Below are positions 34,245-44,975 of a DNA stretch of 64,000 nt, one piece after another. The notes beneath the pieces were generated by a model. It saw only the letters and a list, made by a program, of their open reading frames with translations, was not told the origin of the DNA and ran no database searches. Positions within the stretch are counted from its first letter, which is position 1; every line of letters starts with the position of its first letter. Source of the stretch: Deroplatys truncata. Its lineage: Eukaryota; Arthropoda; Insecta; Mantodea; Mantidae. Where the stretch lies: the NCBI GenBank assembly GCA_030765065.1, contig CM060986.1:78919573-78983572 (forward strand), in the 5' to 3' direction. Position numbers and translations under genes: made by a program.

Positions 34245-34996
34245 CATTTTTACTTTCTCTGCCGATTACCTAAGCAAAGTTGATGGAGTATTGTATTCCA
34301 CCCAAAATTCAATATCGAGATTTCAACAGAAATATGTTTTCAGGCTCCCCTGCACCCTCTTCCCCCCGCACACGTACATAAAAAAAGTTTCTAGAAAAAT
34401 GTCTACGTATGTATCTGTGTACATCATAACTCAAAACCGAAAATCGGATAAATACCCAATTTCATACCTCAGTTAAAGGATGCCAGGTGAAGATTTTCAA
34501 GAAAATTCTCCCATCCCAAACTACCTACTCTTTGCGTAAAACACGTTTTGTTATTTCTTCTCCTCTCAGAAACGGCTCTTACGATAAAGATTACAGTAAA
34601 GTATGTTTGGGATATTGAAATGGAAACTAAAATAAATAACTTGAATTTCCTATGAACAGCCTGTGAAGTCCAAAAATTTCATACATAAAAATAGAACTCA
34701 TTAAAATAAGCAGTTTGTGATAAAGGGATTTATTTATTTATTTTTTTGGTAGCTGTTTGTTTGTTTGGTTTTTTTTTTTGGCTTTTTCTCGGGCTATGCA
34801 AAGAGTATCAAAATCAAGGCCAGCATGTAACTTTTTAAATATGCGGCTGGCTGTACCCTCCTTTACCGCTACAACAAAATAGGTATTCAAACCATTTCGA
34901 AAGACATTTATCATGATTAATAGGAAGTTGGGGAAATTGCAAGTTTTACAAATAATTCGCACATTTAGTGAGTGCAGAAAGTCGTGTGGTTGTAAT
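34245..34996 (-). mobile_element. GTAGAGAAAG-family element, diverged
   Basis: Starts TTTTTACTTTCTCTGCCGAT, continues GGAGTATTGTATTCCACCC, GATTTTCAAGAAAATTCTCC and TTGAATTTCCTATGAACAGC, and ends AGTGCAGAAAGTCGTGTGG. The segment 34720-34960 is poorly alignable, and T- and G-rich runs near 34740-34775 suggest secondary change. Confidence 0.55.
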
Positions 34997-35344
34997 AGAA
35001 CAGATTGTTTTAAGTTTTGCTTTTCACTCAAAAGCGGATACTCATTAGTAAGAGACTTTGAACCACAAGCCTTAGCTTTTATTTGAAAAAATGTCACAAA
35101 TTACTTTCCCGAAAGCGGAAGGTTATAACGGGGTACGAAATCCAAAGTTTAAATCTCTCGCTTATTAAAGAGTTTTGTGAAAAATGTTACATAGACAAAA
35201 TGTACACCATAATTTTTTTCCGATAAATGTTGCTTAAAAAAGTTCGAAAGTATTTTAACATTCCTTTTAACAACTCAGGTCTGCGGACAGTTAATGGAAT
35301 GAGTGGAATGATGAACAAATAATTCCGAAGCCAATGACTTTGTT
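34997..35344. other. Unassigned spacer
   Basis: Nothing recognised. Confidence 0.4.
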
Positions 35345-35500
35345 GCGGTGGCCAGAGTTCTGGCTTCTCAGCCCAGAGGTCTAGGGATCGATTCCCGGCT
35401 AGGTTCGGGGAATAATTCCTTTATTTAGAAGCACACCCTACCCTGGGCAGAGTCTGGAAGTGTGAATATGTGAGTTTCAATACTAAATTGAATAAAAATC
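35345..35500 (+). repeat. tRNA-derived SINE fragment, family S3
   Basis: CCCAGAGGTCTAGGGATCG and ATTCCCGGCTAGG are a box-B region, followed by GGCAGAGTCTGGAAGTGTGA. The same words in the same order occur at 41415-41712 and 59244-59520. Confidence 0.65.
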
Positions 35501-35681
35501 ATCGTTAAAACTTAACAGTTTGAGTTAAAACACATCAGTTGCTTCTCAAGTCAATCACTAATATGACCACAGAAGTTAAGGGAGGCAATAAAAGTGAAAC
35601 AATTTTTTTTAAAATCCATTGAGCTATTCTGTGTTATTCGCTATTTCCCTGAGGCAAAACCGCCAAGAAATAATAATAGTA

Positions 35682-35695
35682 CTACTACTAATAAC

Positions 35696-35761
<66 letters not shown>

Positions 35762-35850
35762 CTTTACACAGGCAACTTACACTTAGCGAGATTCGAACGC
35801 CAGTAGAGATCCGTAGGTAGATTAGCTAACTACACACTCGGGAGACATAC
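35682..35850 (-). repeat. tRNA-like head with a long (TTA)n tail
   Basis: Read on the minus strand, 35850-35770 is tRNA-like: TAGTTAGCTAATCTACC (box A region) and TGGCGTTCGAATCTCGC (box B). It is followed after a short linker by about 75 bases of (TTA)n at 35760-35686. A tRNA-related unit plus trinucleotide tail is the anatomy of a very short SINE or retroposed tRNA. The plus-strand 'poly-Asn' frame across it is an artefact. Confidence 0.6.
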
Positions 35851-35984
35851 TATTTCGCTGTGATATATTCAAACAGTTGCAGCAAGCTTTCGTCGATTTA
35901 AACAGGTATACAAACCAGTTACTTGATAATTCCTAGTTTTTCGTTACCATGGGAAACAATGCAGTTCCGGTTGGATTGCTCCTC

Positions 35985-36065
35985 CCACGCTGTTGGCCAA
36001 GGTTCGAATCTCGTTCGTAAGCGTTTTGGCTGAGCTGACACTCGAGGTTTTATCTCAACCCTTAC
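35985..36065 (+). repeat. tRNA-like SINE fragment
   Basis: TTGGCCAAGGTTCGAATCTC resembles a box B with its flanking stem. It is followed by GGCTGAGCTGACACTCGAGG. Only a fragment. Confidence 0.35.
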
Positions 36066-37149
36066 AATAAATATTCTGTAACTTTAGATCCTATCTCTTT
36101 TATTTGTGCATCCATGTCATACTTTCATTCAAATATTATCTTTAGGTCGCAGGGTGCTAAGCTTATCAGGAAGAGGGAGGGAGGGAGAGAGATGTGCAGA
36201 AGGAAAATGCGCAACTTTTGTTGAATAAAAAGGAGTGTCTAGCTTGAAAAAGCCATCACCAAAGAAGAATTCCCATATTTTCTTCTCTCTCTCAGTTCCA
36301 TTTACGCACCTCCTTTAACATTTAAAGCCTTACCTGTAGAGCCGCGTAGTCTTGTTGAGTGCGTTGCGATGATACGATTCCTATAGGGGAGACAGTTTAA
36401 TGGCAGTTGCCAAGAATTCAAAGTAGCCGACTTTACACTAACCTGGCAACTTTACAATCGGAATTACTACTTTCAAGTTAGTAAATCAAATCTAGTTTTG
36501 AAACATAACAGTTGACTAAATCACTTCTCAGCGCTAAATATCACATCGTATTGTATTTAAAGGGCATGCAAAACCTTCGATTGAAAGTGTGGAACACTTA
36601 TGTAAGCACTAAAACTATTCCAAATAAATGCACACATGGAATACAACGGCCTCTACCCAACAAAGGATTATTTGCTTTAAACTCAACAGTTGCCATCTTG
36701 CAAGATAATGCCAATACCACCAAACTAACAGCTACAATTAACACTAACTACAGCCTTACCATGCATATATTTCAGTAGCAGTTGCTGGTACTGATGTAAA
36801 GCGAACAAACACAATGCCAACAAAAATAACCAGAGAGCACTTTAATGAATTCCAATAGATTGCATTCCCTATAGTACGGGCTTGGGGATTTTTCCCCTGC
36901 TGGAGTTTGCTACTCGGCAACAACTCCCTCTCCCTCTCCTGTTTTATGCAAGGTATGCTGCCTTTTCCCACCCTCTATCCAGAAATACTAATAACTCAAA
37001 TTAGACATTGAACTCATAGTCCCATTTCTTGTAATGCGCTAAGACACCTGATTAAACAACATTCATTGAAAACACATTCTCGACTCCGCGTCCTTGACAA
37101 GCCAACCGAATGGAAACCTTTGCTAAAGGTAACCTCGGTGTTTTCTTAC
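36066..37149. other. Unassigned region
   Basis: GA-rich patch at 36165-36190. An 88-codon plus-strand frame at 36512-36778 has no recognised motif. Nothing else supported. Confidence 0.4.
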
Positions 37150-37320
37150 AGTTCTTTAACCGGGTAGGTCATGAAATGACGCTCAAGTGAGCCCAAGGTC
37201 TACGGAGTTTCCCCGACAGTTTTCACAGTATAAGAAAACTTATTCAGGTAATTCATCAACCTAACCGAGATTCGAACATTGGACATCTTGAATGTGAGGC
37301 ATACACGCTATCCAAGTTAA
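37150..37320 (-). repeat. tRNA-derived SINE, family S2
   Basis: Plus-strand words TCTTTAACCGGGTAGGTCAT, GAAATGACGCTCAAGTGAGC, CCTAACCGAGATTCGAACAT and GACATCTTGAATGTGAGGC match 43733-43956 in the same order. The minus-strand box B (GTTCGAATCTCGG) places the tRNA head at the right. Confidence 0.75.
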
Positions 37321-38959
37321 TGCGAGGGACAGTCAAATGAAAACGAATCAGATGCCAAAAATACCAACGAGTATTTGTTACTTCTCACACGACCTCGTCC
37401 ATTTCAATCCATTCCACGAAAGTCTCTTTCTCTAACAAAATTATGTGCTCGGGGAAGCTTTGATCTCTACGGAGAATTTTGATGTTCAACTCGGTCAAAC
37501 GCCAAACTGAATATGGCCCTATGATCGAAAGAAAAGAGGCAAATTTGGGGCATTAAATTCGAAGAAACTGTTTGTATTGCTTTGAACTTTTGGGGGGAAT
37601 AATTAATGTGCTTCTATTAGGGTTTGCATTTGAGATTTGGCGACATGAAAAGAAGCATAGTGGACACCGGTTTAATGCGATTCCGTCGAGCTTATTTGCG
37701 TTTCGGTGATACTTGACTTACTCGTACTAACATCCTTGAAGCTTCTACAAAAATGAAAGTATCCGTTTTTAATCTATTAAAGGGATAACTATGCTAATGA
37801 TGGGGATTACTTTAGAAGTCAGTGACTCTTTTGGCACCTGGCCCTTTTCATTTGAATGCCCCTTACGCGTTCCATAATATGCAGTGTTAAACATATGATT
37901 CGTACGTGGCCATGGAATCACCTTGGGCTGTAAGGAGATTTCGAAAGAGATTCTTTGGCATGGAAATATGATTCATAGACAGATAAATGTATTTCTTGAG
38001 ACGGGAAGTGTGCAAGATAAGAAGCTAGATAACAATGCAATTTGTACACGAAAAGACAAGCACGCCCAATGGTTCTTTTATAACTAAGGGAATTCCCTCT
38101 GGCTTTGTTCGAAAGGCTACAAGGTTACTGCTGTTAAAATCATGTATAAAATTCTCTAATTCAAGAATGTCAACCGGGAGATTTTGGTTGTGTGTATGGG
38201 GATGAGGTAATCTCGGAAGCTACTAAACCGATTGTGTAAATTCTATTACTACTGAAGAGCACTGTTCTTCCGGATGGACATATGCTATAAATCTTTTCTA
38301 AAATATTAAAGCTGGGAGGGGGGTTGCATATTCATTCACCCTATTTCAATTCCGTTAGCTGAATATGAATATCAGAGGATACATTTTGACATTTTATTGC
38401 GAAAAGGGGTAATTGCAGACTTTAAAATATTTTACAATTGAGTTGTTGGATGGAAGGACTGTATATCGTGTTCGTATCAAATTTCCCTCTGATTTCGAAC
38501 TTTAGGAACATACTCGATATGATTTTTACAAAACTTGGTATATTTGGGCTTTAAAATCTGGCGAAAAGTCACTCTACAACTTTCAAATTTCCGGTAATTT
38601 TCAATTCCTAACATACAAATCAGTGCTATTTGGCCTAACAACACTCTGAACGCATTTTAGAGGACCCAAAGAAAATTAGAGGCTAGTTAACAACTTTCAA
38701 AAGCTACCCACAACGTATCTTCAACCACTTATGTTGAGATCTGCACTATTTAACACGCCTGGTCAAATTATTGTATTTTGTACACCTCGCAAAAATCTAA
38801 GTTCGCCTTACCACGTCCAAAAACTAACCTCGCCCTTAATTCCCTTATAGACAAAACTATACTGCCAATCAGGACACAAACTTGGGCACTTGGGCTATAT
38901 GGCTCGGTAAAAGTTATAGAATAGCTTACAACTCAAAAAAACCCTCATATTTTCAATCT

Positions 38960-38996
<37 letters not shown>

Positions 38997-39159
38997 GCAC
39001 CATTTAACCAATTTGGTTACAACTTTACACACACTTTAGATACCTACGATGAGAATTGTAGGCTACCCAATACTTTAGAAAGTCATACTTAGGGTTTTTC
39101 CAACCACTTACAACATGAGCCGTGCAATGTCAGGTAAGGTAACTGTAGTAGTATATACT
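37321..39159. other. Unassigned region with a (TA)n tract
   Basis: No coding or repeat-family signal. A (TA)n tract of about 30 bases lies at 38962-38992. The segment 38520-39115 has recurring loose words (ACAACTTTC, TTTGGGC, ACTTATG) that could reflect old tandem structure, but no clear unit emerges. Confidence 0.45.
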
Positions 39160-40120
39160 GAGTGTTCATTTCAAACAGCGTAATGACGTAAATTTTTTGT
39201 AGAGTGTGTAAGCTCTAAGAGGAAGAACCCAACGTAGTACACGTGTGGCGGAGAGGTTGCTTAGCAAGTAGCGTTCAATCCGAAGAGTATTAATACCATT
39301 TTTTATATTTTAATAGGAATTAAAATACATTATAGCTAATACAGTACATAGTAGCTTACATGATGCGTGTATTCCGGACATTATCCATTGATAAGCCCGA
39401 GAGTATTAATACCAGCGAAGATCAACCTTGTCTCTTGTGAGCTGGCTAACGTTATATTGTCGTTTTACCCCATCTCCTTCATTTTGTGCTATTAAGCATT
39501 TCCCTTTCACTCACTCACTCACTCACTGACGGCTGGTCGCAATGGCACGCTACAAGATAACCAAACATTGGAGTTTGGACAACCCATGACCACATGAATG
39601 AGCTCTGCGAACAATGCGTAGGGGTAAATCCGCCCTCTGTTTCGCTTAAGGTTGGGCATCACTGACTAATACAGTAACGACAATCATAAAGCGTAGATCA
39701 AACAACGTTCCTCGCAAAGCCACACTCAAACTCATAAAATAAAATACAATCGGCACGTAAATCTTTCTTGCATAACTCCACAAATGTCCATTCATTCAGC
39801 ACAGATAATGTTTTTATTTACATTCACAGAAGGGCGCCTCAACACACGCTGTTAACAAATTAATGTTGCCTTGCGCTAGCGATGATGACAAGTGCCCCCC
39901 TTACAACTTTCACGGATCTTAGATATCGACCAAACAAACGAGGTTTGTGTAGGACATGTACCGTACAGACCGCAAACTGTTACTACGACATGCAGATTCT
40001 CACGTTCAGGCCGACCGCCGTGCTTTCTAGGCAACTTTTCCGACACACGAGTCATACGCCTCTGCGGAAGTATTAGGCGGAATGAAATCAAGGCTCAGCT
40101 GCTATACAAGTGATGTGATA
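39160..40120. other. Unassigned, G+C-richer segment with overlapping open frames on both strands
   Basis: Includes (CACT)n at 39508-39526. At 39876-40113, frames stay open on both strands for about 64-73 codons (minus: RRMTRVSEKLPRKHGGRPER; plus: related overlap). Neither translation matches a family I know. It may be a fragment of an unrecognised element or a host exon. Confidence 0.25.
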
Positions 40121-40544
40121 CACCATGTCATTGCACACTTCGAAATTAACACCCAGTATGGCTGAGAACTTAATCACGTTTAGGGATTACACACGGTTAC
40201 GTTAATATGCAAAATGATCGATAAAAGGAGTGTTGGCATCCTGTTTTAAGAGGAACACCCGCATGATAAAAAGGTAGGCGCGCTATCCTTCCACTCTCAT
40301 GCCCTCTACCTCCCTCCCACTCACTAAATCTGTCCTCTTCTGCTTTTCCTTCCTCTCTCACTCAGGAAAGGAAAGAAGCTTATGCCTTTTGGGCATCTGA
40401 AACTACGATGTTTCTCATGATAGCAGTAAAACAAACACTTCTGACCAAACGACTGTCCGTGTATCCCACTTTAACGAAAAAATCGATGTAACTCCTTAAA
40501 TATACATCATATCAGACTTTTGTCAGTAAAAACAATCTAATGTG

Positions 40545-41030
40545 ATACATTCATACGACTTTATTTACTAATGAAAGATTTACACATATGTTGTAATATA
40601 GTATTCATATAAAATGATTCCTCTACGTTAAGTATATACATTTTTGCGTACGAAAGATATCAAATTAAATACGAAATGCTTATTTTCAACATGCGGAAAC
40701 AGCATTCAAATGTTTATTTGTGGTAACAAGCTTTTGTAGCGGAAAGAAAAGCAGGTCATTATATATTGGCTATGATATTCCAAATTTCATATTCTTTACA
40801 TGGCATCGCGAGAAACTAGTAAAGAGTGAAAACACTTCAAAACACGACAAAGTATTGAAAAAAGTCAAACCTACAGCAAGGAATATCTTGGAAATAACTG
40901 ATGCCACAAAGTTATTTGAAATAAATTGTGTTTTAATGAGATCTATATTTTCTGTGTAAACTTTTGTGCATGCGTGTGTGTACACACAAAACTTAATTGT
41001 TTTGTAATCTTTTAAAATGCAATTTTTTTT
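40545..41030 (+). repeat. GTAGAGAAAG-family fragment, diverged
   Basis: Recognised from AATATCTTGGAAATAACTGAT, GCCACAAAGTTATTTGAAAT, AAATTGTGTTTTAATGAGAT and a CGTGTGTGTACACACA remnant, matching 30960-31060 and 62340-62420. The start (TTCATACGACTTTATTTACT) is weak. Confidence 0.5.
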
Positions 41031-41414
41031 ATAATTGTTTCATTTGGATTGCACAATTTAACTTGTTTGGTCATATCGGGGACCTTGAACTTGAGGAAGA
41101 ACAACTGATAATGCCATTACTTACCGAACTGTACGGTTTCTTAAGGTTAATTTTATCAGTTTTTTCAGCTATTAAACACATTCATATTCACTACCTCATT
41201 CATACTTCCAGACTCTGTGTAAACAGCAAATAGACGGGACAAGAAGGCGACTAATCAACTAAGGCCATCTATCAGCAAATTATTCAAGCAGACGATGTAG
41301 GAAGCGACTGTTGCTAAGGACATTTCTCTAACACACACATACACGAAATCATGTACAAAAAGGTCCGAAACCGTCTTGTATGACACCTTGTTAAATAATA
41401 AGAAATAATTCTTT

Positions 41415-41712
41415 AAAGACTGCCTCTGTGGTCTGGAGGTTAGCACGATAGCCTTAAAACCCAGAGGTCCCGGTTTCGATTCCCGGCTGGAGGGTGAGAA
41501 TTGGTCTTTAGCCAGGATTATTTCCCATTCTCCATAGAGTCTGGAACGATGAGTGAGTGTGTGTATGCGAATATGATGTAATTACCAAAAATAATACCAA
41601 CCCAAAGATAAATATAAACAAATGAATATCATTGCCGATGAGCAATTGTACCAAAGGTAAAAAGCCGTCGATATGACCGGATATTACGTTAAAGGCGGTA
41701 TATAACTGGGGG
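41415..41712 (+). repeat. tRNA-derived SINE, family S3
   Basis: Head GCCTCTGTGGTCTGGAGGTT (box A region) and CGGTTTCGATTCCCGGC (box B). The body has CATAGAGTCTGGAACGATGA, and the 3' part has TTGCCGATGAGCAATTGTAC and AGCCGTCGATATGACC. Matches 59244-59520 across head and body. Confidence 0.8.
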
Positions 41713-42534
41713 GGGGACTTTAAAATAAACCTTTTATAAAATTGGAGAACCTATATGACACCTTGGTAGCACAATGGGGCAATGAGAAGGTGCTTCATAT
41801 GTACCGCTCTTTCTTTTAACAGTACTTTGTTTTTATTCAAGTGGTACACTCCTTAGTGGTGGCACCATGAACTTGGTCGCTGCTTGTGCCTATTGAATAC
41901 TGAACAGCATTTCCTTTCGATATAGTTCCAAAGTAGGAAGCACAATTGGCTGTGTACTCCTTGCTCATACGAATCACAAATTGAATTGCTCACTAATACA
42001 GGGTCCTGAGTCAGAGGCAAGTAGGTGTGCTTAACGCAGCCAAAATTTCTGAGAACTTCGTAAAGAAGGGGAACACCTATCTCACGTTAAATATAAATAG
42101 GTACATTATATAAAAGAAAAATGCTAGAAGAAATAAGAATTGCTATAGGAAGAAACATGTCAAACTAGGACATAATGTTAGAAGAAAAAGAGGACCAATT
42201 AAGAAAGACTAGAAAATGAAAAGCAAATAAGAATAGAAAGTATGTGAATAATTAATATAGTATAAGAATATTATATTTACGTGGAGAACTAAATACCGTA
42301 AATATTAACAGAGAAAGGTAATTAGCAGTTGGACCATACAGAGTACCTGGGAAAACCCCATCACAGGTATTACCTAAATAAGTGACCAAAGACTGGAGCG
42401 AGTGAGGCAGGTAATCTTAGAAAGAGACGGAGATAACTCTGAATTCTCAAAATAGTCAAATTTCGCCAGAGAATACTATACGAGTTATTTTATTTTCATA
42501 AGATGTCAAACAGAGTAGCCAATGGGAAAACACG

Positions 42535-42580
<46 letters not shown>

Positions 42581-43294
42581 CGGGGAATTAGCGTCTGTTT
42601 GGCAGAGTAAAAAAGGTGATAGATTCTGCGAAAACTTCTTCCGATTCTGATTTTCAAAAAGTCCACACCACGATGGTCTCGGTGGGAAGCGTGAGAACTC
42701 AGATGTATGTTCAACTTAGATCTTGACAAAAGTAGCGGGAGCTAACGGGAAATAATATGTAATTCGGGGGATTGTAAAGTGTTCCGAATAGTCTAATATG
42801 TAACTGGCTAGCAGCTTAATTATTATTGTTTATTTAACTGGAAAATCTAGACAAACAGTAACATGTGGTTTTACTCAACTCTCATAACCCACCGATCTAA
42901 GAGTACCTAGGCAAATATAGGTAATTTGGGAGGAGGACGACGACGACGAGAAGAAAAGCAGCGAAATTCCAGTCAGCATCCCGAACTTCAGTAGCATACC
43001 GCTAGTCGGCATTTCCCAACACCGCTATAAAATGTCATGCCTGTACCGAATTTTAGAAAGTGCTTTTCGCCCATGGTGCAAGAGTTGCCTTAAAATGGCA
43101 GATTCTGCTTAAAAAAATTATAGATCGAATATAGAAAGTCAATCACATTAATAATTCGATGTGTCCTTTCACCTTAGCCGTGTCGGTTAGGGTGAAAAGA
43201 TCGTGATATTGGATTTTTCAATTCTGATGAAACTCTTCAAGATATTAATATGCTTAAGGTGAGATTAAAAGCCATATGCTGCCAATGTTAAATC
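41713..43294. other. Unassigned region with a (TA)n tract
   Basis: A (TA)n tract spans 42535-42579. The 42100-42320 stretch is A-rich on the plus strand. No coding or repeat-family signal otherwise. Confidence 0.45.
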
Positions 43295-43345
43295 TGCTAA
43301 ATTCATGACTTCTTATCTCAGAAACTATTTAAGATATCATAACGT
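43295..43345 (-). repeat. Repeat family K, 3'-end fragment
   Basis: The plus-strand sequence AATCTGCTAAATTCATGACT and CTCAGAAACTATTTAAGATA is the reverse complement of the family K end (56595-56655, 8960-9012). Third occurrence of the family here. Confidence 0.6.
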
Positions 43346-43370
43346 TTTACAGGACGTAGACAAAAAATTA

Positions 43371-43654
43371 AAATTAAATTGAGTTTTATTTATGGACGCT
43401 CTTTAACTACTATTGTCCCATTCTATGTACATATTGGGTGAAAGACAGGAACTTTTGCTCAGAAGCCTCGTTATCAGGCTTGGGTTATTTTACGTGCCGT
43501 AAATCTACGACTCGGGACTACTGGCTTTACTTACCTTCCAAAGGAAGCCATGCTAAGGTTTTTTACGCCCGAAAAAAATCCATCGCCCTCCGCCGGGTTT
43601 GAACCCGCGACCTCAGGAACTAGAGGTGGTAACCACTACACCACGGAGGACGAC
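43371..43654 (-). repeat. tRNA-derived SINE, family S1
   Basis: Reverse copy. The 3' end is AAATTGAGTTTTATTTATGG on the plus strand, the body has ACGTGCCGTAAATCTACGA and CTTCCAAAGGAAGCCATG, box B is seen as GGGTTTGAACCCGCG, and the head ends CCACGGAGGACGAC at 43654. It is the most complete S1 copy. Confidence 0.9.
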
Positions 43655-43732
43655 GAATGCCTTCTAAGTTCGCTGATTTACTTTTATACTATAAATCATT
43701 TTTTTATTAAGGACGATAGGACTTTTTTTAAA

Positions 43733-43956
43733 GGTTTAATGTCCTTTAACCGGTTAGGCCATATCTGATGGTGAATAAAATGGGTGAAATGATGCTCAAA
43801 TGTGCCCGGGATTCACAGAGCTTAGAGTTATCCGACATTCACCTTTCAGAATAAGGAAAGAAAAAAAACCCTTATCTGGGTTACTCACCCTAACCGAGAT
43901 TCGAACTCGGGACCTCTTGAATGCGAGACACATAACCCCCACACCACAGAGGTGGG
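43733..43956 (-). repeat. tRNA-derived SINE, family S2
   Basis: Words TCCTTTAACCGGTTAGGCCA and ACCCTAACCGAGATTCG, then AACTCGGGACCTCTTGAATG and ACACCACAGAGGTGGG. The minus-strand head (CCCACCTCTGTGGTGTGG) has the box A region and TCCCGAGTTCGAATCTCGG is a clean box B. The tRNA-like cloverleaf is better preserved than at 37150. Confidence 0.8.
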
Positions 43957-44091
43957 CGTAGGATTATTTCTCTCAGTTATATAAACTTTTGATTAAAATT
44001 TATCAGCAATTGCTTTTTTAAATAACCAACCATCTTATTAATACCAGAGTAGATCCACAACATCACGCACGCAACCACATACACGTCGTTC

Positions 44092-44229
44092 AGCCTTTTG
44101 AGAGTGGAGGGGGAAGCTAAAACCGTTTCACGCGCCCAAGTCGGCTTCGTGTGGCAGCTCTTTGTGTTAGCTGCCGCACTGGCCGCGCGAATTCTTTATC
44201 TGCCCCCTCCACTGTCTCAAAAGACTCTG
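44092..44229. repeat. ~138-bp fold-back palindrome (hairpin MITE candidate)
   Basis: The left arm AGCCTTTTGAGAGTGGAGGG and the right arm (reverse complement AGTCTTTTGAGACAGTGGAG) pair at the outer edge. Inner arms also pair: TTCACGCGCCCAAGTC with the complement of GCACTGGCCGCGCGAA, and GTGGCAGCT with AGCTGCC(G)CAC around a short loop near 44158-44168. The segment is much G+C-richer than its flanks. A fold-back transposon or MITE is the simplest reading. Confidence 0.7.
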
Positions 44230-44689
44230 ATCAAACAATATATACATATATAACTAAAAAGGAAATTCCAGTTAATAAGACTGCACAAAAAACTAATTTT
44301 TTGGCAATTTTCGCCATTAATTAGTTCTCCCTTTAAGGGTAGTCGATATTTTTTACTGTAAAGAACTATATTGGAGAAATAATGTATACGCAGAATTCAG
44401 TTTCAAATTTTCATCAGGGTGAGCATCGTACCATATGACATTTTTATTTTTTAAATATAGTTTGCTTCGAAAGCTTGGTACATAGGAACATGAAAATTAA
44501 TTTATTATAATAAATTTCAACTAAATTAACTGATATTTGTGCTGATATTTTTTCGCAAGTTGAAACACTTCAGGCGTGCTAGTTCCAAAATAAGTATTAT
44601 TTATTTTGCATATCAGTCGATATAAGCAACAGAGTTTTTACCTGACCTTCGTGAAAGCATAGCACAAGCAATCCTAAGAAAGATGGCTC
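44230..44689. other. A+T-rich spacer
   Basis: Nothing recognised. Confidence 0.5.
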
Positions 44690-44800
44690 AGGCGGTAGCG
44701 TCTGCGGCCTACATTTGGAGGTCGTTGGTTCAAATTCCATATATGAGCTCTCTGACTGGATTTTCACCAGTTGCCAGACAGACTAACTATTTCACTACGA
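44690..44800 (+). repeat. tRNA-derived SINE fragment, family S4
   Basis: Head GATGGCTCAGGCGGTAGCGT, then GGTCGTTGGTTCAAATTCC (box B). The same head occurs at 46447. Confidence 0.7.
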
Positions 44801-44975
44801 GCCTAAGCTATACCTACTATTTAAAAGAAACGCAAAGTAATTAATGCAGGAAGACAACTTGACGGCTATGCAAAGTTCCAAACACGCACAAAGCAGCAGA
44901 TATATAAATGGAAAGCACAGAATGGCGATCGAACAACCGGGGACACTTTTCAGCAATTAACCTAACGCGTACCTA

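Noticed and set aside
34738-35097. 119-codon minus-strand frame
   Set aside because: Lies over the degraded 5' part of a GTAGAGAAAG-family copy; low-complexity Lys/Asn/Gln end and no motif.
35594-35806. 70-codon frame with poly-Asn
   Set aside because: Produced by the (TAA/AAT)n tract, which is the tail of a tRNA-like repeat on the other strand.
43600-43650. A functional tRNA gene (also considered at 30130, 32550, 41420, 43930, 56670 and 59244)
   Set aside because: A and B boxes are present, but acceptor stems do not close and SINE bodies or repeated copies follow, so these are SINE heads.
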